The notes under the pieces were generated by a model. The model searched no databases. It was not told where the DNA came from and worked only from the letters and a program-made list of their open reading frames with translations. DNA of 64,000 nt from Acinetobacter chinensis (GTDB lineage: Bacteria; Pseudomonadota; Gammaproteobacteria; Pseudomonadales; Moraxellaceae): assembly GCF_002165375.2 (NCBI RefSeq), contig NZ_CP032134.1, positions 2,914,001-2,978,000 on the forward strand. The letters are read 5' to 3'. Position numbers and translations under genes: made by a program. Shown here in pieces: positions 41,508-49,696 of this stretch. Position 1 is the first letter of the stretch, and the number at the start of each line of letters is the position of its first letter.

Positions 41508-42268
41508 CGTTCATCTGCATCCATCGTTTGCAATTCTTCCAAAGACTCCTGCAGAACTATTTTTAAACTCTGCATCACCTGTTCAGGATGAAGATGAGCA
41601 CCAGCTCCTTCATCCACCACATATTCCACAATGCCAATCTTCTTCAGACGGTCTGCTGTCAGTGCAAGTGCTTCACTTGCCTGTTCTGCTTTTTCAGCAG
41701 TTTTCCATAAAATGGAAGCACAACCTTCTGGAGAGATAACGGAGTAAATACTGTGTGACAGCATGATAACACGATCAGCAACACCAATACCTAAAGCACC
41801 ACCTGAACCACCTTCACCCAGAACGGTCGCAATAACAGGAACTTTCAGAGCAGACAGACGTGCAAGGTTACTTGCAATAGCTTCTGCCTGACCACGTTCT
41901 TCTGCGCCTACACCAGGATATGCGCCCATGGTATCAATGAAGGTAAATACCGGCAGTTTAAAACGCTCTGCCATGTCCATCAGTCGCTGAGACTTTCTGT
42001 ATCCTTCAGGGTTACACATCCCGAAGTTATGCTGAAGTTTTTCACGGGTACTGCGACCACGGTGCTGACCAATCACCATAACAGGCTGTCCGTTAAAACG
42101 GGCAAGACCACCGATCATTGCACCATCATCACCAAATACACGATCACCGTGCAAGGCATCAAATTCAGTAAAAATTTCACCCACATAATCCAGAAACTGA
42201 GGACGTTCAGGATGACGCGCAATCTGGACAGTAGCCCATGCTTTGGACTGAGCAGCTTTATTTCTCAT
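41444..42268 (-). CDS. accA: Acetyl-CoA carboxylase carboxyltransferase subunit alpha
   Basis: AccA with AccD transfers carboxyl from biotin to acetyl-CoA, the first step of fatty-acid synthesis. The 274-residue protein is shorter than E. coli AccA (319), with a trimmed N-terminus lacking the first helix; family core blocks are intact: DYVGEIFTEFDALHGDR, HRGRSTREKLQHNFGMC (with the RG contacts), GAYPGVGAEERGQAEAIA and GEGGSGGALGIGVAD. It begins 33 bases downstream of the ppx stop on the same strand. Confidence 0.95.
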   Translation of the reverse strand: MRNKAAQSKAWATVQIARHPERPQFLDYVGEIFTEFDALHGDRVFGDDGAMIGGLARFNGQPVMVIGQHRGRSTREKLQHNFGMCNPEGYRKSQRLMDMAERFKLPVFTFIDTMGAYPGVGAEERGQAEAIASNLARLSALKVPVIATVLGEGGSGGALGIGVADRVIMLSHSIYSVISPEGCASILWKTAEKAEQASEALALTADRLKKIGIVEYVVDEGAGAHLHPEQVMQSLKIVLQESLEELQTMDADERCEARYQRLMKFGSDNPGLAS

Positions 42269-42301
42269 AGGTCGACCATTATCCCTAAATTAACCAACGT
42301 G

Positions 42302-43822
42302 TTAATCGATAAACTGTTCCGACTGAATATTCAACTCAACGTCCCAGTGCTTAAACTGAACCTGCTCATCATGCAGATCAGCGACAAGCAAAGGCCATTG
42401 TTTGGCATCACCAGAAACACTCAGGTGCCATTGTTGCTCATTGTCCACGGTCAGTTCAATGGCAGGAAGCATCTGATCGCTGCGACTGTGATTTAATAAA
42501 ACTGCTAAACGAAGCAATAGACACAGGTAAACTAATTTGCTACCACCCACTTTCATAACATCGACACGGGCATCGCTTCTGAGCTTACGTCGATGGTGTG
42601 CCACAAGGTGAGAAAGGTGATTCTGATCAATCTGAGAAAAGCCGGCAATGTCTGAATGCTGCAGCAGATATGCCCCATGACGGTGATAACCGCTGTGACT
42701 GATCGCAAGTCCTATTTCATGCAGATAAGCTGCGCGGCGCAGTAAATCACTGTCTTCACTGCTTAAATCCAGGTCTGCAGCAACCGAATTGAACAGGTCC
42801 TGGGCTGTGTTGACCACACGTTCTGCCTGTTTTGGATCTGCATTATAACGCCCCATTAAAGCATGCACACTGCGGTCCCGGATATCTTCATGCTGGAACC
42901 GCCCAAGCAGGTCATACATCACCCCTTCACGCAAGGCACCATCCGAATACACCAGCGTTTCGAGTCCCAGTACATCAAAAACTGCATACAAAATGGCAAC
43001 ACCAGCTGGCAAAACTGCTCTGCGGTCTTCTTTTAATCCCTCAAACTCCATTTCAGAAACATGTCTGTATTTCAGCAGTTTCTCTTTGAGTTTTTCCAGA
43101 CCTTCACGGGTCAGATTTTCCTGATCATCCCCCCAGCCCATGTTCACTGTAATCTGACGGCAGGCTTTGATCGTACCACTGGACCCAACAACTGTATCCC
43201 ATCCAGCCGCTTTATAAGTATTGGCAAGACCTGACAACTCTTTACGGGCTGAAACTACAGCGCGTTCAAATGCTTTCGGGCTGATTTCACCGTCTTCAAA
43301 ATAAGCTTTGGTAAAAGCAACACATCCCATCTGTAATGATTCAGTATGAATCGGTTCAAATTCTTCGCCAATAATCAGTTCTGTTGAACCGCCACCAATA
43401 TCAATCACCAGACGACGACCGCTGTTGACCATCGTGTGCGATACCCCCAGATAGATCAGACGCGCCTCTTCACGACCTGCAATAATCTCAATCGGTTTTG
43501 GCAGAATTTCGGCTGCTTTCTGAATAAATTCGTGACCATTTTTTGCCTGACGCAACGCATTGGTCGCAACAATCCGCATTCTGTTGGGCTGTACTGAACC
43601 TAAACGACCGACAAAACGTGCCAGACAGGCCAGACCTCTTTGCTGGGCAGCTTCTGTCAGGTTTTTATTTTCATCCAGCCCTGCTGCAAGTTGTACTTTT
43701 TCTGACATTGAGGCTACTTTTTTTACTTCGCCATGATCAACCCGTGCAATTGCCAGGTGGAAACTGTTTGATCCCATATCAATGGCTGCCAGCAGCTCTT
43801 CATCAATCAAAAAATCAGACAT
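42302..43822 (-). CDS. ppx: Exopolyphosphatase
   Basis: Ppx/GppA-family enzyme that hydrolyses terminal phosphates of long-chain polyphosphate. The 506-residue protein has the ASKHA-fold N-terminus AAIDMGSNSFHLAIARV, then VIDIGGGSTELIIGEEFEP (phosphate loop) and a C-terminal HD-like helical domain (YLHEIGLAISHSGYHRHGAY). Length fits Ppx rather than short GppA. No ppk neighbour is in this window. It is divergent from trxA. Confidence 0.92.
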   Translation of the reverse strand: MSDFLIDEELLAAIDMGSNSFHLAIARVDHGEVKKVASMSEKVQLAAGLDENKNLTEAAQQRGLACLARFVGRLGSVQPNRMRIVATNALRQAKNGHEFIQKAAEILPKPIEIIAGREEARLIYLGVSHTMVNSGRRLVIDIGGGSTELIIGEEFEPIHTESLQMGCVAFTKAYFEDGEISPKAFERAVVSARKELSGLANTYKAAGWDTVVGSSGTIKACRQITVNMGWGDDQENLTREGLEKLKEKLLKYRHVSEMEFEGLKEDRRAVLPAGVAILYAVFDVLGLETLVYSDGALREGVMYDLLGRFQHEDIRDRSVHALMGRYNADPKQAERVVNTAQDLFNSVAADLDLSSEDSDLLRRAAYLHEIGLAISHSGYHRHGAYLLQHSDIAGFSQIDQNHLSHLVAHHRRKLRSDARVDVMKVGGSKLVYLCLLLRLAVLLNHSRSDQMLPAIELTVDNEQQWHLSVSGDAKQWPLLVADLHDEQVQFKHWDVELNIQSEQFID

Positions 43823-44095
43823 TATTCAAATGAACCCAGATGGAATTTTGCTTAGAGTAATTCACATGCACCCAATTTAAAAGCCATTTATGCAGTCGTA
43901 CAGACGAGTAATTATTTTTTCCGCATATATGACAAAAGTGTTACACAATACTCAGAACCGATTGTCGGTATCGTCAGCTTCAATTGGACAAATCCATCCG
44001 AACAACTGAAAATTTACATATACCCCTACATTGTTAAAGACGGCTATGTAATACTTATAGAAAGCTATCTTTAAAATTAAACTGGAGCAGTTCCC

Positions 44096-44422
44096 ATGTC
44101 TGGTAATATTGTAAATACTACTGATGAAAACTTTGAAGCTGATGTTCTACAGTCAGATGTCCCTGTACTGGTAGACTTCTGGGCTGGTTGGTGTGCGCCA
44201 TGTAAAGCAATTGCACCGGTACTTGAAGTACTTTCAACTGAATTTGACGGTAAAGTTAAAATTGTAAAAGTTGATGTTACTGCATGTGAAGCGACAGCTG
44301 TGAACTACAATATCCGTAACATCCCTGCACTGTTAATGTTCAAAAACGGTGAAGTGGTTGCTCAACAGATCGGTGCTGCACCAAAATCAAAACTGACTGC
44401 TTTTATTGAAGACAACATCTGA
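44096..44422 (+). CDS. trxA: Thioredoxin
   Basis: A 108-residue thioredoxin, a general disulfide reductant. The active site is WCAPC (32-36) rather than the common WCGPC. The fold markers FWAGW, KVDVTA, NIRNIPALLMF (cis-proline) and GAAPKSKL are present. GGAG stands 8 bases before the ATG. It lies upstream of rho, the trxA-rho order seen in many proteobacteria, but a strong terminator separates the two. Confidence 0.96.
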   Translation: MSGNIVNTTDENFEADVLQSDVPVLVDFWAGWCAPCKAIAPVLEVLSTEFDGKVKIVKVDVTACEATAVNYNIRNIPALLMFKNGEVVAQQIGAAPKSKLTAFIEDNI

Positions 44423-44443
44423 TTTATACAGCATGTATTTCTG

Positions 44444-44475
44444 AAAAAATACGCTATACCTATAGCGTATTTTTT
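44444..44475 (+). terminator. Terminator after trxA
   Basis: A 15-bp perfect stem (core ATACGCTATA / TATAGCGTAT) with a 2-base loop, ending in a T-run. Symmetrical, so it may act in both directions. Confidence 0.9.
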
Positions 44476-44485
44476 TCACATCAAA

Positions 44486-44514
44486 TTGACAAATGACTCA
44501 TTTGCTCTTATATT
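44486..44514 (+). promoter_or_regulatory. Promoter for rho
   Basis: TTGACA (44486-44491) and TATATT (44509-44514) with a 17-base spacer, close to consensus. It lies directly after the trxA terminator, giving rho its own promoter. Confidence 0.8.
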
Positions 44515-44747
44515 GCTTAATCAAGAAATAAAGGATCTTAAATCCTCATCGTTTCTTACGAGACACAACACAAAAGACTGCCGCTCGGCATAGAAATTGT
44601 TTTCATACATTTTTCTTCGTAACAATGAATCAGACCTCTGAGTTGTTAATGTGCAAAATTTCTTTCGTTTTTTTTGCATAACTGCGGCCTAATGTTGCTC
44701 CTCCTTTCCACCTCTATTTCAGAATTTTTGATTCTATCTGACCTTAT
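44515..44747 (+). other. Long 5' leader of rho
   Basis: About 225 bases between the promoter and the rho ATG. It is pyrimidine-rich in places (GCTCCTCCTTTCCACCTC near 44697) and contains no obvious open frame. Rho autoregulates by terminating within its own leader in E. coli; a C-rich, unstructured leader is compatible, but that is inference. Confidence 0.45.
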
Positions 44748-46016
44748 ATGAATTTAACCGAACTCAAGAAAAAACCGATTGGCGAGCTCATCAAAATAGC
44801 TGAGTTTATGGGCCTTGAAGGGATGGCACGTAACCGGAAGCAGGATATTATTTTTGCCATCTTAAAACGCCATGCAATGAATGGTGAAGAGATTTTTGGT
44901 GATGGCGTACTTGAAATTCTGTCAGATGGTTTCGGCTTTTTACGTTCAGCAGCAGGTTCTTACCTGGCTGGACCAGATGACATCTATGTCAGTCCATCTC
45001 AGATCCGCCGCTTCAACCTTCGTACAGGTGATACAATTACAGGCACGATCCGTCCACCGAAAGAAGGTGAACGCTATTTTGCACTGCTCAAAGTAAACCA
45101 GATCAACTACGACACACCTGAAAACTCCCGCAATAAAATCCTGTTTGAAAACCTGACACCACTTTTCCCAACTGAACAGCTGGTGATGGAACTCGGTAAT
45201 GGTTCATCAGAAGATTTAACTGCGCGTGTTGTTGACTTAATTGCACCAATTGGTAAAGGTCAGCGTTCAATCATTGTTGCACCGCCTAAAGCCGGTAAAA
45301 CCATGCTGTTACAGAACATCGCTCAGTCGATTGTCCGTAACAACCCTGAGTGTTTCCTGATTGTGCTGCTGATTGACGAACGTCCTGAAGAAGTCACCGA
45401 AATGGAACGTACTGTCCGTGGTGAAGTGGTTGCATCAACCTTTGATGAATCCCCTGCCCGTCACGTCCAGGTTGCTGAAATGGTCATCGAAAAAGCCAAA
45501 CGCCTGGTTGAGCACAAAAAAGATGTTGTGATTCTACTCGATTCAATCACACGTTTAGCACGTGCTTATAACACTGTCGTACCATCATCAGGCAAAGTCT
45601 TAACCGGTGGTGTCGATGCACATGCCCTTGAACGTCCTAAGCGTTTCTTTGGTGCTGCACGTAATATTGAAGAAGGCGGCTCACTGACCATCATCTCTAC
45701 TGCACTGATCGAAACAGGCAGTAAGATGGATGAAGTGATTTACGAAGAATTCAAAGGTACGGGGAACCAGGAAATCACGCTTGATCGCCGTATTGCAGAA
45801 AAACGTGTATTCCCTGCCATGAATATCAAAAAATCAGGCACACGCCGTGAAGAACGCCTGATGAGTGAAGATAATCTGCGTAAAGTATGGATTCTGCGTA
45901 AACTTCTCCACCCAATGGATGAACTGGCAGCAGTGGAATTCCTGCTTGACCGCATGAAAGAAACTAAAACCAATGATGATTTCTTTGATCAGATGAAGCG
46001 AAAAGCAACAAGCTGA
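44748..46016 (+). CDS. rho: Transcription termination factor Rho
   Basis: A hexameric RNA-dependent ATPase that ends untranslated transcripts. The 422-residue protein has the N-terminal RNA-binding domain (LTELKKKPIGELIKIAEFMG; GFGFLR), Walker A PPKAGKTM, the Walker B region (DVVILLDSITRLARAYN) and the Q/R-loop blocks, ending DFFDQMKRKATS. Residues for bicyclomycin binding lie in conserved segments. No insert is present. Confidence 0.98.
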   Translation: MNLTELKKKPIGELIKIAEFMGLEGMARNRKQDIIFAILKRHAMNGEEIFGDGVLEILSDGFGFLRSAAGSYLAGPDDIYVSPSQIRRFNLRTGDTITGTIRPPKEGERYFALLKVNQINYDTPENSRNKILFENLTPLFPTEQLVMELGNGSSEDLTARVVDLIAPIGKGQRSIIVAPPKAGKTMLLQNIAQSIVRNNPECFLIVLLIDERPEEVTEMERTVRGEVVASTFDESPARHVQVAEMVIEKAKRLVEHKKDVVILLDSITRLARAYNTVVPSSGKVLTGGVDAHALERPKRFFGAARNIEEGGSLTIISTALIETGSKMDEVIYEEFKGTGNQEITLDRRIAEKRVFPAMNIKKSGTRREERLMSEDNLRKVWILRKLLHPMDELAAVEFLLDRMKETKTNDDFFDQMKRKATS

Positions 46017-46030
46017 ATCAGATCAAATTT

Positions 46031-46060
46031 AAAAAAGCTGCCTTTAGAGGCAGCTTTTTT
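46031..46060 (+). terminator. Terminator after rho
   Basis: AAAAAAGCTGCC / GGCAGCTTTTTT arms with a 6-base loop, 15 bases after the rho stop. Confidence 0.9.
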
Positions 46061-46425
46061 ATTTGGTTGACATTACTTACATAAATACACAATCCTGACT
46101 TCTGTTTGTAATTTAATTTTCAAGTTAATGATTATAAAAAAAATACTTCAAAAAACCCTATAACTTTTAGGGGCTTAATAAGCATTTATCCAATATAAAC
46201 CGACTTATTAATTGTTATTTTCTGTTAAAAACAGCCTCAAAAACCACCATTTACTGCCTTTTTTTTATGCAACCCAGTGGAATTTAAAAATATACAGTGA
46301 TAGCATAGCCGCAGACCAGTTAGACTGCCCTGCATTGTTAATGCCTAATATAATTTAGGAATAATAAAAGCACTTAACAGGCTAACGTAGGTTTTTTTTA
46401 ATCTCATTATTTAGAGAGTGATGCC
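46061..46425. other. Intergenic region before the Ala-rich lipoprotein
   Basis: An AT-rich region of 365 bases with no credible coding frame. It contains a minus-strand terminator-like hairpin at 46156-46172 and, near 46340-46356, a CCTAA/TTAGG palindrome around TATAA that may hold the -10 of the lipoprotein gene. The -35 is not clear. The region would have room for a minus-strand small RNA. Confidence 0.4.
46156..46172 (-). terminator. Minus-strand hairpin with U-tract
   Basis: CCCTA / TAGGG arms with a 7-base loop, followed on the minus strand by TTTTTTG. No gene on that strand leads into it, so it may end an unannotated small RNA. The stem is short, so this is uncertain. Confidence 0.35.
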
Positions 46426-46665
46426 ATGTTATTCAAAAAAATCGCTATTGCTGCTGCAGTTGCTACTACTTTAGCTTTCGTTGGTTGTGCTAAAAAAACT
46501 GAAGAAGCTCCTGCTGCTGAAGCTGCTGCTTCTCAAGCTGTAGCTGCTGCTTCTGAAGCTGAAGCTGCTACTGAAGTTGCTGCTTCTGCTGCTGACGTTG
46601 CTGCTTCTGCTGCTGACGTTGCTGCTTCTGCTGCTGCTCCAGCTGCTGCTTCTGCTGCTCAATAA
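46426..46665 (+). CDS. Small Ala-rich lipoprotein
   Basis: A 79-residue lipoprotein. The signal MLFKKIAIAAAVATTLAFVGC contains a lipobox ending VGC at residue 21; the mature part starts CAKKTEEAP. It consists almost wholly of Ala, Glu, Ser and Val, with the SAADVAA unit in tandem, and is predicted helical. Nearly all alanines use GCT, a strong codon bias that suggests high expression. Its own terminator follows. It resembles small abundant lipoproteins of the Lpp kind in size and helicity, but the heptad pattern and C-terminal lysine of Lpp are absent, so covalent peptidoglycan attachment is not predicted. Confidence 0.75.
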   Translation: MLFKKIAIAAAVATTLAFVGCAKKTEEAPAAEAAASQAVAAASEAEAATEVAASAADVAASAADVAASAAAPAAASAAQ

Positions 46666-46686
46666 TCTGACAGTTTCAGATTATTA

Positions 46687-46715
46687 AAAAAAGAGAGCCT
46701 TTGGCTCTCTTTTTT
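46687..46715 (+). terminator. Terminator after the Ala-rich lipoprotein
   Basis: AAAAAAGAGAGCC / GGCTCTCTTTTTT arms with a 3-base loop; strong and close to the stop. Confidence 0.9.
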
Positions 46716-46870
46716 ATTGCTTAAATTTTATTTTCCATTCTGATACCTTAATTCATCATCCATACTTTCAGACTGTCTATTTTTTAATTAAAAAAAGTAC
46801 ATATCATAAGAATTATCAAAGTTGTGCTGAAAATCTTAGTCCTGTAGTTCATCAGATTAAAAATAAAAAA

Positions 46871-46890
46871 AGCAGATCAATCGATCTGCT
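46871..46890 (-). terminator. Terminator overlapping the ihfA stop
   Basis: AGCAGATC / GATCTGCT arms, 4-base loop, followed on the minus strand by TTTTTTATTT. The ihfA stop codon lies inside the hairpin, so the translating ribosome and the terminator compete for the same bases. Confidence 0.85.
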
Positions 46891-47173
46891 CATTTCCAAC
46901 ACGCTGTCTGAATTTCTGACCTGCACGGAAGGTTACAACCCGACGGGCAGAAATTGGAATTTCTTCACCTGTCTTAGGATTACGCCCAGGGCGCTCCCGC
47001 TTGTCACGCAATTCAAAATTACCAAATCCTGATAATTTGACCTGCTCTCCTGAGATCAGCGCCTGGCTGATCTCATCAAAAAACAACTCGACCATTTGTT
47101 TCGCTTCACGACGGTTTAAACTCGTGAGCTCACTTAAATGATCAGCCATTTCTGCTTTTGTTAATGCTGTCAT
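46877..47173 (-). CDS. ihfA: Integration host factor subunit alpha
   Basis: A 98-residue IHF/HU-family DNA-bending protein that pairs with IhfB. Features are LTKAEMADHLSEL at the start, SGFGNFELRDKRERPGRNPKTGEEI (the beta-arm, with the RNPKTG tip) and ISARRVVTFRAGQKFRQRV. The ATG overlaps the pheT stop in an ATGA junction. pheT-ihfA is a widely conserved pair. Confidence 0.95.
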   Translation of the reverse strand: MTALTKAEMADHLSELTSLNRREAKQMVELFFDEISQALISGEQVKLSGFGNFELRDKRERPGRNPKTGEEIPISARRVVTFRAGQKFRQRVGNEQID

Positions 47174-49551
47174 GAAGCCCTCAATGTCGCCTGGTAGGTA
47201 TTTTCCAATACCTGGATAATGTTATCCATTCCGGATTTAATTTCAGCATCTTCAAGTGTACGTGCAGCGTGTTGCCAAAGGAGTGCAAATGCCAGTGAGC
47301 GCTTGCCTTCTTCAACGCCTTGCCCAGTGTACACATCAAACAGCCAGGTCGAATTTAAAAGCTCTCCACCTGTCTTTTCGATAAGTTGCTGAATTTCGCT
47401 GACATTAATCTTATCATTAATTAAAAGCGCAATATCACGTCTAACCGATGGGAAACGTGATAATTCTGTAAAATTAGATACATAAGTTTGCAAAACAGCC
47501 TGTTGATCGACTTCAGCAACCCAGGTTGTACCCAGATCAAGTTCATTTTCAAGTGAAGGGTGCAGACGTCCCAGGTAACCTATTGATTTACCATCGACAA
47601 TAATTTCAGCAGATTGCCCAGGATGTAACCACTCACGTTCAGAACGAGTGAACTCAGCCTGAACTCGACCTGCCGCAAGAATCTCTTCAACCTCACCCTT
47701 TAGATCAAAGAAATCCATTGCCTGTGGTTTACCATGCCAAGATTCAGCTTGCTTAGCACCGACAGCAATCATCGCCAAAGTTGGAATTTGTTTAAGATCA
47801 TCAATATTCTGTGCATTTTGATAATCAAAACGTAAACCAAGCTCAAAGAAACGTACACGGCTTTGTTGACGATTAATATTGTATTGCACACAAGGGATTA
47901 AGCTTGAAAGTAAAGTTGAACGCATCACAGCCAGATCGCTTGAAATTGGATTTGCCAATGCCAAAGGATTCACTTGTGAATTCAATTGTTTTTCAAGTTT
48001 TAAATCTGCAAAGCTGAAGCTGATCGCTTCCTGATAACCCAAAGTCACCAAAGTCTGGCGCAACTGCGGCAATTCAAACTGATCTTGATGTTTTGCTAAT
48101 TTCACATCAATAACAGGTAGACTGATTTGAATATTGTCATAGCCATGAATACGTGCAACTTCTTCAATAAGATCCTGATAAATTGCCATATCGTAGCGAT
48201 GTGATGGTGGAACAACAGTCCATTCACCTTGCGCTTTGACAGCTACTGTACAACCTAAACGTTGCAAAGCATCTGTAATAAAGTCCGATTCAACTTTATA
48301 ACCTAACAATTGATCTACTTGCGCCTGGTTTAATTCAATCGCTTCGCGTTTTGGCAATAATGCAGCTTGTTCAGCCACTGTAATTGGACCAAATTCACCA
48401 CCCGCCAAGTCTTGAATCAATTGTGATGCACGGTGCATTGCCATCATTGGCAATTCAAAATCCACACCACGCTCATAGCGCTGTGAAGCATCTGTATGTA
48501 AGCCATAGCGACGCGCACGACCTGCAATTGCAAGTTGAGCAAAGAATGCTGATTCCAGGAAAATTTCAGTGGTTTCATCAGTCACAGATGAAGATAGCCC
48601 ACCCATGATACCCGCTATTGCCAATGCTTTTGCATCATCAGCAATCACCATCATATCTTCAGTTAATTCTACTTCCTGGTCATTAAGTAGAACCAGTTTC
48701 TCATTTGCAGTTGCCTGACGAACCTGTACTGAATCTTGAACCTTAGCACCATCAAAGGCATGTAAAGGTTGACCGAGTTCAATTAACACATAGTTGGTAA
48801 TATCCACCAGAATACTGTGCTGACGAATCCCTGAACGTGCTAAAGCCTGTTCCATCCACTCTGGCGTTGGTGCTTTAGTATTGACGTTTTTGATGACACG
48901 ACCTAAATAACGCGGGCAACCTTCAGTTGTGACCACAACTTGCTTTTGATCTGCAATTGTTGCAACAACTTCTTTGATCTCTGGTGCAGTCACAGGAAGC
49001 TGGTTAATCACACCAATTTCACGGGCAATACCACGGATACTGAAACAGTCACCACGGTTTGGAGTGATACTAATATCAATCACATGATCATCAAGGTTTA
49101 AATATTCACGGATATTCACACCAACAGGTGCATCAGCAGGTAATTCTAAAAGACCATCAATTTTATCTTCAAGATCAATTTCAGAAGCACCGCACAACAT
49201 CCCTTGTGATTCAACACCACGAAGTTTGCCTTTTTTGATTTTAAAATCACCAGGTAATACCGCACCGATCGTTGCAACTGGCGCTTTCATCCCTGCACGT
49301 ACGTTTGGCGCACCACACACGATTTGCAATGGTTCACCCGAACCAATATTAACTGTGGTCACACGTAAACGGTCAGCATCTGGATGCTGTTCTACTGTCA
49401 GAACCTCACCAACCACTACACCTGTAAACGGTTTTGCTGCTGGTGTTAAATCATCGACTTCCAGACCAAGCATAGTCAGCTGGTCAGATAAAGCTTCGCT
49501 ATCAATTGCAGGATTTACCCACGTGCGTAGCCAATTTTCGCTAATTTTCAT
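47170..49551 (-). CDS. pheT: Phenylalanyl-tRNA synthetase subunit beta
   Basis: The beta subunit of the (alpha-beta)2 enzyme, which binds tRNA-Phe and edits misacylated Tyr. The 793-residue protein has the N-terminal tRNA-binding OB domain (GVVVGEVLTVEQHPDADRLR), the B3/B4 editing region, B5 (LLGYKVESDFITDAL), the catalytic-like core, and the C-terminal ferredoxin-fold anticodon-binding domain (FPSVRRDIALLIND). Length is normal. Confidence 0.96.
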   Translation of the reverse strand: MKISENWLRTWVNPAIDSEALSDQLTMLGLEVDDLTPAAKPFTGVVVGEVLTVEQHPDADRLRVTTVNIGSGEPLQIVCGAPNVRAGMKAPVATIGAVLPGDFKIKKGKLRGVESQGMLCGASEIDLEDKIDGLLELPADAPVGVNIREYLNLDDHVIDISITPNRGDCFSIRGIAREIGVINQLPVTAPEIKEVVATIADQKQVVVTTEGCPRYLGRVIKNVNTKAPTPEWMEQALARSGIRQHSILVDITNYVLIELGQPLHAFDGAKVQDSVQVRQATANEKLVLLNDQEVELTEDMMVIADDAKALAIAGIMGGLSSSVTDETTEIFLESAFFAQLAIAGRARRYGLHTDASQRYERGVDFELPMMAMHRASQLIQDLAGGEFGPITVAEQAALLPKREAIELNQAQVDQLLGYKVESDFITDALQRLGCTVAVKAQGEWTVVPPSHRYDMAIYQDLIEEVARIHGYDNIQISLPVIDVKLAKHQDQFELPQLRQTLVTLGYQEAISFSFADLKLEKQLNSQVNPLALANPISSDLAVMRSTLLSSLIPCVQYNINRQQSRVRFFELGLRFDYQNAQNIDDLKQIPTLAMIAVGAKQAESWHGKPQAMDFFDLKGEVEEILAAGRVQAEFTRSEREWLHPGQSAEIIVDGKSIGYLGRLHPSLENELDLGTTWVAEVDQQAVLQTYVSNFTELSRFPSVRRDIALLINDKINVSEIQQLIEKTGGELLNSTWLFDVYTGQGVEEGKRSLAFALLWQHAARTLEDAEIKSGMDNIIQVLENTYQATLRAS

Positions 49552-49581
49552 TTCGTAAAAACCTATAATTTCTAAATTTCT

Positions 49582-49684
49582 AATCCCCCTCTAACTCCCC
49601 CTTTAAAAAAGGGGGAGAACTTCTCAAGTATCTGCTTCGAGAAGTCCCTCTCCTTTTATAAAGGAGAGGTTAGAAGAGGATTTA
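49582..49684. repeat. Composite inverted-repeat element between pheS and pheT
   Basis: Three hairpins are nested in about 100 bases: CTCCCCC / GGGGGAG (49595-49617), ACTTCTC / GAGAAGT, and CCTCTCCTTT / AAAGGAGAGG (49647-49669). The outer ends TAATCCCCCTCTAAC and GTTAGAAGAGGATTTA are imperfect inverted copies, so the whole block is symmetric like a small non-coding mobile element. Arms match the other C-rich hairpins of this window. It sits inside the pheST transcript. Confidence 0.65.
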
Positions 49685-49696
49685 TAAAAAATCTGT

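Noticed and set aside
46471..46662. Minus-strand Ser-rich frame (SSRSSS...)
   Set aside because: Reverse-strand reading of the GCT/GCA repeats of the lipoprotein gene.
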